Shown here one piece after another: positions 45,076-53,200 of a stretch of 64,000 nt of DNA. Within the stretch, counting starts at the first letter, position 1, and every line of letters starts with the position of its first letter. Source of the stretch: Symsagittifera roscoffensis (taxonomy: Eukaryota > Xenacoelomorpha > Acoela > Convolutidae); contig NC_087068.1 in assembly GCF_963678635.1 (NCBI RefSeq), positions 53,468,213-53,532,212 of the forward strand, given 5' to 3'. The position numbers and the translations under genes were made by a program. The notes under the pieces were generated by a model. That model was not told the DNA's origin. It saw nothing but the letters and a program-made list of their open reading frames with translations, and ran no database searches.

Positions 45076-46951
45076 TTGTGTTAATAATTCTTGGAATTGT
45101 TGTTCTAATGTGATGTTGAATATCTGATTTTGAGTATATTCCTATTGATTGTAAGTCTATATTTGGGTTTCGAGCGATAGCGCGAATGCTTTCTGGTGAA
45201 AATTTTTTGAGTGATTGCATTAATGTGGGATATGGGGTGAGAAGGTAATATTTATCTTCATCAGGGTTTAGTTTTACTACATTGTGGCTATTTTCTGATC
45301 CACATGGGACTGCGGTATCCCAGAAATAGGTTCTTCTTGAAAGTGTGTCAACGAAATGTACTTTATTCTTATAAAAGATAGGGATTCTTTTATAGCATCT
45401 TTTGTCTTCAAAAACGTATAGTGGTGATACTTTTTTGGTACAGGTATAAAACCATAAAATGTTTCCTTCATAGTCTAAAAAATTTGATCTATTTCCTGAT
45501 AGTAAATATCCTGCGTAGGGTATTTTTAATACTGCTAGTGCAAGTGATTGTAATATTTGTGTTCTTTCTAATTCGCATAGTTGGTGTAGTGTTTCTAATT
45601 CGGAGAGTGACATTTCTTGAAAAATTCGGCTAATCGTGTAGTCTAGTTTCATATCTAAGTGAATATCATAGTGGATATTACCAAAATATGTACTATTCTT
45701 TAGTGATAGTTCTTGTAAACGTGTGCTTTGATCGTCTTGGGGCTTTAAATGTCCACCAGGTTGACCTGTATTTTTTTGAAAATGAACTGGTATGTATGAT
45801 GTTCCTTCATTTAGAGGATGACTTGTGGCGTATGGGTCGACTTTTGTTTTTCCAGTGGTCATGTCGAATCCTTTTTCGTATTCAACTAGTATTTCGGAGT
45901 ATTGTGTTTTGTGAAGTGGGTTTCTGTATTTACATGCAAGTTCTGTTTCTTGATATATTTGAAAACGTGTTAATTTACTTTCTATATTATGAATGTTTCT
46001 AAAATTAGAACTTATTTTTCGTAATGGATTTACTTGTTCATATGGTATTGATTGTATAAAATATTTTTCGTGAAATTTTATCATACGAGCGTGTATTTTT
46101 GCTACTTGAAATGTTGTACATGTGTCTTCGGGAAACCAAACAATTGTTGCTTGTGTTCGTGTTGTAGGGTCACAATAGCCTTGGTCGTTTTTACAAGGTA
46201 ATCTAATTCCTTGATAGATCATTGTGTTGTCTGATAAATCTCGTGTGAGTTGAATTTTTTCGAGTTGTATTTTCCAATCGAAAAACATTATTTCTTGGTA
46301 TCCTTTATTTTTTGTGTCTGCTTTGCAGTTTGATGGGTTATTTATACCAATATGTGGTATCCAGTAATTATCGTGCATGTCATAGGTTAATTGTCCGTGT
46401 GCGCCGTTATATGGGTACTTTTCATCTAATTTTATATGTCCTTGATATCTTTCAAGTTCTGCTTGATGTACAGAATCTGAAAAAGCTTGGAAATATACTA
46501 ATTTTCTATCTGTGTTTTTATTTTTTGTGATATTTAGTCGGAGTAACTCGTTTTTACAATCTTCGGGATTGAGATGTAAAAGTCGTTCTATATTACTCTG
46601 GTAGAATGATTCATGGTCAAGTCGGTTTTTATTTCCGTTTGAGACTTGTGAACAATGTACTTTCTTTTCAGAAAATGTTGCTGTGAATTTATATCCTATA
46701 ACTGTAGTTGCTCGGGCTTTTGAATAGAGTGTCGCTATTACATTTGTTGTTTCTATGGCTTGTGGTTCTGTTTCGCATTGTGATACTTGATTTATTGCAT
46801 ATTTGTGTAGTGTTTTTTGTTCGTTTTCTTCACAATCGTAATGTGTTACTAATAAATCTTGTGGTCCTGTGCGGGGGGAAGGGTTTATGTTTTGATTTGA
46901 GGTTATTAGAAAAAGGAATTGGAGAAAAATTAAAATTTTTAGAATATACAT
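45047..46951 (-). CDS. env: Envelope-like glycoprotein, ectodomain part (634 aa)
   Basis: It begins with a signal peptide (about residues 1-18, MYILKILIFLQFLFLI). The ectodomain has more than ten cysteines and several N-glycosylation sites (Asn140-Ile-Thr, Asn419-Ser-Thr, Asn487-Arg-Ser). The most family-like part is about 455-550: an L-C-E-L-E-R helix, GNRSNFL, W-F-Y-x-C, a C-Y-K-R-I-P-I segment and P-C at 550. This resembles, as far as I can judge by eye, glycoproteins of chuvirus-like negative-strand viruses that other LTR elements have captured; the family name is tentative. No membrane anchor occurs in this frame; it lies in the overlapping 246-aa frame. Its ATG sits inside the end of the preceding 377-codon ORF. 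Confidence 0.7.
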   Translation of the reverse strand: MYILKILIFLQFLFLITSNQNINPSPRTGPQDLLVTHYDCEENEQKTLHKYAINQVSQCETEPQAIETTNVIATLYSKARATTVIGYKFTATFSEKKVHCSQVSNGNKNRLDHESFYQSNIERLLHLNPEDCKNELLRLNITKNKNTDRKLVYFQAFSDSVHQAELERYQGHIKLDEKYPYNGAHGQLTYDMHDNYWIPHIGINNPSNCKADTKNKGYQEIMFFDWKIQLEKIQLTRDLSDNTMIYQGIRLPCKNDQGYCDPTTRTQATIVWFPEDTCTTFQVAKIHARMIKFHEKYFIQSIPYEQVNPLRKISSNFRNIHNIESKLTRFQIYQETELACKYRNPLHKTQYSEILVEYEKGFDMTTGKTKVDPYATSHPLNEGTSYIPVHFQKNTGQPGGHLKPQDDQSTRLQELSLKNSTYFGNIHYDIHLDMKLDYTISRIFQEMSLSELETLHQLCELERTQILQSLALAVLKIPYAGYLLSGNRSNFLDYEGNILWFYTCTKKVSPLYVFEDKRCYKRIPIFYKNKVHFVDTLSRRTYFWDTAVPCGSENSHNVVKLNPDEDKYYLLTPYPTLMQSLKKFSPESIRAIARNPNIDLQSIGIYSKSDIQHHIRTTIPRIINTNGHNTKTIN

Positions 46952-48072
46952 GTGTATGACAATCCTGAGTATGGGTTATAAAATGTGATGTAACCAATTG
47001 TCTTTTTGGTATATCTGTCGTATTTGTATATTACTTCAGTTGTTATAAATGGTGGTGGTAGGGATTGAGCTGTTATATTTGGTGGATTTAATGGATAGGG
47101 ATGTTGAGTAATGTTGTTTATTTTAACCGTGATTTCAAATTTTAATTGTAGACCATTCTGTTGGAGTATTTGGATGTTATGAGCACGAATGTCTTCGTGA
47201 ATGTCTTGTCTATATTGTAGTCTATTTAGTGCCCAATTGTGGAGTCGGTTACTTTCTAGGTGTTGTCCAAATAATGGTGGAGGTGCTGTGAATGTATTCC
47301 AGTCTAGTCTTAAAGGAATATTTGTTGATGATTGTTCTCGATATCTAGCGTCGAGGTTATTTGGGAAATTTAAGTTAAAAGGTGGTGGTGAAATCTGGCT
47401 TATTGATGATGTTGATGGTAGTGATAATGTTTCTGGTAGTGATGAGGATGTTGTTGTATCCGTAGAAATATCTATTGGATCATTGACTAAATTTAGTTCA
47501 CCTTGTGTGAATGAATGTGTTGTCCAATATGGTAGTCGTGATGCCTGGTTTGGGGGGTTAAAGGGATTTTCACGTATTTGTTCAGATGTTGGTGTTGAAC
47601 CTAAGTAATCTGATGGTAGGCTTGAGGTGCTACCTTGTGAAAGAAGCGTAGGGGTTTCTGGTAATATACCAATGGGGTTTTCTGGAGTGTTTTGTGATGG
47701 GGATTGAGGTATATCAAAATGAACTCGGGGAGTTTGAAAATTTCTGTTTCGTCGAGGATGTATAATTTGTCTATTTATTTCGACTGTATTTTGGTTTTGA
47801 CTAGGATTTCTTATTCTACTTAATTCTTGTGGTAGTGTTGGGTATAAGTTATATGTTGGTTCGCTTAGAGGTGCTTGTCGTTGAACTGGTTCTAGTGGTT
47901 CTGATAAGCGAGCGTGTCGTTCTTCAAAGGTATATGGGTTATCTTGAAAGGAAATTCGTGTAGATGTTTGAGGATTTTGGGTAGTTAAAGGTGTTGTTGG
48001 GTTATCTTGGGATGATGTCGGTGAAGACTGACTATGTGACTGTTGGGTAGCAATTTTTGATACCTTTTTGGT
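46939..48072 (-). CDS. Methionine-less 377-codon ORF (Pro/Ser/Asn-rich)
   Basis: The frame is open for 377 codons between a TAG at 48075-48073 and the TAA at 46941-46939 and contains no ATG at all. It overlaps the small membrane ORF (48269-47985) by 88 bp in the -1 frame and the envelope start by 13 bp. The N-terminal two thirds are low-complexity Pro/Ser/Thr/Gln; the last ~120 residues look folded (segments such as LRLDWNTF and TEVIYKYDRYTKKTIGYI). Expression would need a -1 shift from the membrane ORF, splicing, or a non-AUG start. I see no canonical slippery heptamer in the overlap, so an indel in this copy is equally possible. No family recognised. Confidence 0.6.
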   Translation of the reverse strand, partial: TKKVSKIATQQSHSQSSPTSSQDNPTTPLTTQNPQTSTRISFQDNPYTFEERHARLSEPLEPVQRQAPLSEPTYNLYPTLPQELSRIRNPSQNQNTVEINRQIIHPRRNRNFQTPRVHFDIPQSPSQNTPENPIGILPETPTLLSQGSTSSLPSDYLGSTPTSEQIRENPFNPPNQASRLPYWTTHSFTQGELNLVNDPIDISTDTTTSSSLPETLSLPSTSSISQISPPPFNLNFPNNLDARYREQSSTNIPLRLDWNTFTAPPPLFGQHLESNRLHNWALNRLQYRQDIHEDIRAHNIQILQQNGLQLKFEITVKINNITQHPYPLNPPNITAQSLPPPFITTEVIYKYDRYTKKTIGYITFYNPYSGLSYTCIF

Positions 48073-48269
48073 CTATTCTTTAAGTGAAAAAGTTTATGTT
48101 TATTATAGTATTCTTCTAAAAAAAGAATTAGGAGAATTGTTGCTAGGGCAAATGTGATGATTGCTTTTTTTATACATTTGCATATTGTCAAGATGAGGGA
48201 TGAGAGAAATGTTATAAAAATTACAAATAGTAAAAAAATATCGGTTCTACTAAAAATGGTTCGTATCAT
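47985..48269 (-). CDS. Small membrane ORF 2 of the retrotransposon (94 aa)
   Basis: It starts at the ATG directly abutting the TAA of the preceding ORF (TAA-ATG, same frame). Two hydrophobic segments, about residues 10-28 and 34-51, are separated by a short KCIKK loop and followed by a basic tail. Together with the preceding ORF it would form a protein with three to four membrane segments. The -1 frame inside its tail opens into the 377-codon ORF, so it may be the N-terminal anchor of that protein. Viroporin-like size, but no motif supports a function. Confidence 0.5.
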   Translation of the reverse strand: MIRTIFSRTDIFLLFVIFITFLSSLILTICKCIKKAIITFALATILLILFLEEYYNKHKLFHLKNRPKRYQKLLPNSHIVSLHRHHPKITQQHL

Positions 48270-48497
48270 TTAGATAAGTTTTTGTGAATCGTACCTGTGG
48301 ATATAGTCAATAGCTTTTGAAAGTTGGAGGTATAGTTCAAATAGGGAATAGAAAATTAAAAAAATATTGCAAAAAATGATTAAGATTATTACAAAAGATT
48401 CAAAGATATCAAAAAGAAATATTATAAAAGTTTTAAGTATCGTAAAAAATTGTTTGAGGTTTGTGATAATTATAGTGACTGATTGAGAGAAGAGCAT
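48270..48497 (-). CDS. Small membrane ORF 1 of the retrotransposon (75 aa)
   Basis: A 75-aa frame whose hydrophobic stretch, about residues 20-58, is rich in Ile and Phe and long enough for two membrane segments. It ends in TAA followed immediately by the in-frame ATG of the next ORF. The TAA is not followed by CAR-YYA, so this junction does not resemble the two upstream in the element. It could be a point mutation in one longer gene or two stacked cistrons. Confidence 0.5.
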   Translation of the reverse strand: MLFSQSVTIIITNLKQFFTILKTFIIFLFDIFESFVIILIIFCNIFLIFYSLFELYLQLSKAIDYIHRYDSQKLI

Positions 48498-49090
48498 TTA
48501 CAAAATGACTTCTTGATCGAATATTTTTTGTTGTTTGGGGCAATTTTCAAGTGTGGTCGGATTATTTATTGGTTTTTTGACAAGTGGGTTGAGTTTTGTG
48601 AAAAATTGTTGGGGGCAATTTTTATGGTGATTGGGAGGTCTTCTTTGTCTTTATTTTCATTTGTCAAATGATCTGGGGTATTTTTGAGATTTTTATACTT
48701 CAGGCTAATTAAAATGGTCGTTCTTTTACTTTAGGCTAATTTAACATATTTGTTTGGGGGATATTCGAGGTCTGAGTTGGGGAAATATTGTTGATCTTTG
48801 GTTTATTAGATAAGGGAGGGTTATGATATTATAGTGATATTTATTTTAGTTGTCAAGTTGGAGTGATTTGCTTATTTTTGACCTGGAGGTCGTAAAGTTG
48901 TAGTTATAGATATGCCTGGAGTTTAATATTTTTCGTCTAGTTGGTTTGTGTTAGAGTTATAGAAGGTGACGGATTGGATGAATCCTATTGGCTAATTTTG
49001 AACTAGAATCGCTGCGTGTTTGTCAGCATGTTATTTTGGAAAATGAAAGTGTAAAATGTTTCAGAGGTGCAAAGATTATTAAATGTAGAA
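48498..49090 (-). other. Non-coding interval between integrase and the membrane ORFs
   Basis: About 590 bp of the element with no supported sense frame. This is the natural place for a splice acceptor serving the downstream ORFs, but I cannot pick one with confidence. Confidence 0.45.
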
Positions 49091-50257
49091 TTAAAGTTGT
49101 TTTTGAAATTCAACTTTCTTTAATATTTTAGATTGTGGGATGAATAATTTATAATTTTTACGTGGTTGATTTCTAAGTCGTGAAGACTCTCTATGTTCTG
49201 ATTTGTCGATTTGTTCTTGGGGTATTATTTGTTCTGTCATTTTTCTATTTTTTCTTTCTTTTTGAGATGTATTTTGATCTAGATTTTTTGTATTGTTTTT
49301 TGTGGTGGTTGATTTTGTTATTTGGTTTTTGAGGTGAAAATTTTTTTGTTCCTTTGTTGTATTTTCCGTATGTGGGTCATTTTGAATAACTTGTAAACCT
49401 GTAAAAGAATATAATTGAGTTAGTTCGCGGAGTGCGTATTCTTTTGGATAATAAGGTAATGGGTTATTTCGGTGTTGAACGATTTCTTTTTTGTCTGAGT
49501 CGGTGATTTTATATGTGACATCAGTGGGTTTTGCAATTATCTGGTATGGTCCTTTATGAAGGGGTTGTAATTTTTTTGAAATTCCTTTTTGAGTAATAAA
49601 ATTGGGTATTAAAACAAATGTTCCAATTTTTAAATCGGAGGCTGGTGTAAAGCGTGGATTTATTTGTTCATTAATATTTTGCCACTGTAAAAACTTTTTT
49701 GTTACTTTTTGGTAAATTTCATTGTGTTTTTTATCTCTGTTTAAAATCCATTCGGTGTGTGTACCGGAGGCTAATTTAAGAATTTGTGGGTGATGAAAAT
49801 GATCTTCATCGTGTGTATGTAAAGGTAGGTTATAACAAATTGAGTCTTTATTTGGTTGACAATAACCTTGTGCGTTTTTATGAGAGTCTGCTGTAAACAT
49901 TATTGGTTTTCGTGGCTTTTGGTTAAAAACCATTTCATATGGTGACATTCCTAGAGTTGTCGTAATTTGTGAATTATATGCTAAGGGAAATAATTTTACA
50001 TCTGCTGACCATTCGGTGTATCTTGTATCATTTCCATTGATGATACATCTGAGATATTCTTGTAATGAACGGTTCATACCTTCGACTAAGCCGTTTGTCC
50101 AAGGTGCGTGAGATGTACGTGGTTTGTGTTTGATGTTATATAGATGACATAGTGTGATGATTTCATTATTTATGAATTCTGTACCGCTGTCGGTAACTAA
50201 AATTTCTGGTAGTCCGAATTTGGCTATCCAGTGTTCATAGAGTGTTGTGTAAGCGTA
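49091..50257 (-). pseudogene. pol: Integrase, C-terminal half (after in-frame TAA)
   Basis: This continues the Gag-Pol frame directly after the TAA at 50260-50258. It holds the second catalytic Asp in V-T-D-S-G-T-E-F and the catalytic Glu in NGLVEGMN, just upstream of the first ATG at 50077. Downstream are the chromatin-side features of Ty3/gypsy integrases: a conserved GPY-type module (HKGPYQIIAKP ... V-x-x-R-N-N-P-L-P-Y-Y) at about two thirds of the length, then a Lys/Asn/Gln-rich tail. Because the TAA separates the first catalytic Asp from the other two acidic residues, this copy cannot make active integrase without readthrough. The stop context (TAA-TAC-GCT) is not of the leaky type. Confidence 0.85.
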
Positions 50258-53200
50258 TTAAGCGTTACAATGTGGTACTGGGTTAAGTGCTACATAATGT
50301 GTAAACGCGTCAACAATTAATATAATGTAGGAGTTTCCTTCGGATGAGGGTGAAATTGGTCCTTTTGTATCAAAGGAGATACGGTGGTTAAAGTACAAAC
50401 TTTGTCCTTTAAAGACTTGTTTTTGTGCTATTTGTTTTTGATTTGGATAAGGTTTATTTAGTTGACATACTATACAATCATTGCATAGTACTTTTATCCA
50501 AATTGGTGCATTTGGGAAATAAAAGTTTTGTATGAAATTTGAATATGTTTTCTCTGATCCAGAGTGTCCTTTAATATTTTGTGTATGTGAAATATTAAAA
50601 GCTATGAGAATCATACTTAGAGGGAGACAGGGAACTGTAGATTCATTTAATTTGTATTCTAGAAGGTCTGTGTTTTCGTTAATTGTTGTATTATTGAATT
50701 TTCGAAAATATCGGAGGAGTGTTTTATTTCCTAAAATAGTTGTATCTGCCTTGACGGGTTTAGTTTTATATTTGTGCCATGATTTTAGTTGTCTAATTAC
50801 TGGGTCAAGATTTTGGTATTGTTTCAATGTTGAAATTGTAATTGTTTCTGTTGGGGGGAGAAAAATGTTTTCTATTTCTAATTTAGATAAAGGAATTGTA
50901 TCAAGTGGGTCATGAAGGTCAAATACTTGATTTATTGTGTATTTTGAATCGTTTGTTTGTGGTCCTGATAAATTTATTTTATCAGTTAGGTTTTCTTTTT
51001 CAATTAGTGGAAAAAGGTCTTTTTTATGCGAGTGTTGTTTTACTCTTTTTTGTTGGGTGTTATTTTTTATCCATTGTGAATATGGGATTGGTTTAAAAGT
51101 TGATGTTCCAAGTAGGTCAACTTCATAGTGATTATTTTGACAATTTAAATAAAGTGGGAAGTGTTGTAGATTGTTTATCTGTGATTGTTCAACGTCAGTT
51201 TTTACTGCATATTTGCATTCTAGTCGGGGTGATGTTTCGTTTTTTGCAAGGTAGAATTTTATATTTTTGGGTATTTCAATTGTGGTTTTACGTGTAAGTA
51301 ATTCCGGTGGCGTATTTCGACTTAATGTGTCTGGTAATGCAAGATTCTTTCCTGCTGTCCAAACTATATGTAAGTTTGGGAATTTCATTAGAATTAGTTG
51401 ACATCTATAAACTTGGTGATTTGGATTAGATTTTTGTGTAAAGAGAAAAATAATTGGTTTGTGATCTGTGAATAAAACTGTTGGATGTTTTGATCCAAGT
51501 ATCAGAAATTCATATTCTGTAAGTGTATAGATTATGGCTGTACATTCTCTCATTAGGGTTGAGAGTCTTAGCTCTGCTTGAGTGAATAATCGAGAATTTG
51601 CTGATATAAGGTTCATTTTGTTTGTACCATTATGTGATTGTAATAACGCTGCGCCGATGCCAAAGTTCGAAGCATCGCACATTGCATAAAATGGTTGATT
51701 TGAATTTGGAATTGTGTTTGAAATTTGTTCAGTTAGAAGTTTTTTAATTTCTTCAAATCGTGCTTGATGTTCTGTGTTCCATTCAAAATTATTTTGTTGT
51801 CTAAGTATATTATAAAATGGTCTTAGGTATAATTGCATTTTATAGACATATTTACTTAAAAAATTTAACATTCCAAGGAATTCTTGGATTTTCTTTTTGT
51901 TTGTTGGTGGTTGGAGTTTTTGAATAGCATCAATGCGTGATTTTAATGGGGTGATTGTTTTTCTTTCTATATTATGTCCTAAGAATTTAACTCTTGTCAA
52001 AAAGAAGTGTGATTTATCGGGGGCGGCCTTCAGATTTTCGTTCTGAAGTATTTGGTGATATTGTTCTAAAACATTGAACATTTCTTCTTTAGTCTGTGAT
52101 TGCATAAAAACATCGTCTAAATAGGTGATTGCGTTTTTCTTGAGTATTAGTGGTCGAAAAATTTTGCTCATAAAAGCTGAAAATGCTGCTGGTCCTATGG
52201 ATATTCCATAGAATAAGCGGTTGAATTCATACTGTTGGTTTCCAATAACAAATTGTGTTAAACGTCGCGATTGTTCATCTAATGGCATTTGATTGTATGC
52301 ACTATTCATATCTGCGGTTGTAAAGTATTTTCCGTTTATTTTTGTTAAAATAACTTGTATTGGTTCAATAGGCCAATTACACTTTGATTCATCTATGAGT
52401 GAGTTGAGGTATCTAGCGTCGAGAACGATTTTTAATGATTCTCCTTTGGCTAGAATGATAACAGGGTTGATAAATGTGTTACCTTTTGGTTGTTCTTCTT
52501 TATTTACTGGTGAGATTATATTGTATTGTTCTAAAATATCAAGTATTCTGTTCACTTTATCGTGTAAATGAATTGGTACTTTACTTGCTCTTTGTTTTTT
52601 GAAAACTGCGTCTGGTTTTAATGGGAGATGTAGTGATGAGCTGATTTTGCCAACATCAAATTTGGATGTTGCATAGACTGATGAATATTTAATTAGCTGT
52701 TTGGCTAATTTTTCAAATTCGTCTTGTGTTATTTGTGAATGTTGGAAATTAAACATTGTTAAAAATTTCTGTTGATTCTCTGTGTAGTTATTTATGTTGA
52801 ATGTCGGTTTGAAATATGGGGTTTTTGTGAAATAATCCGTATTTCTTTTTTCGTTACTTATTATATTATTTATGGATAATTCTTCATTAAGAATTGTGGA
52901 TTGACAAATATCTAATAATTGGAGTATATTATTTACGCGATATGCTTTTTCGTATATTGGTGATATTGTAGCATTGGTTTCGCAATAGCCTAAAAGTCCT
53001 AAAGGTAGTGTTACTTGATAGGGTGTATTGTTGTATACGTGTAGAGAAATAATATCTGAATTCGAGTTTTTCAAATATTTTATGGATGAATTTGTGATTT
53101 TGAAAAACTTATGGATAGGTTTGAATTCAAAATCTGACATATAGAGTTGTTGTTTGTTTTGTTTTTTATCATATTGGTGAACTTGTTTTATTGAAAAATT

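Noticed and set aside
47201-47608. 135-codon plus-strand frame
   Set aside because: It is opposite the 377-codon sense frame. That frame is longer, overlaps its neighbours in the element's orientation and explains the openness here.
47985-48072. Programmed -1 frameshift site at CCAAAAAGG in the membrane ORF
   Set aside because: The heptamer is not X-XXY-YYZ in the zero frame and the re-pairing would be poor; an indel is at least as likely, so no site is annotated.
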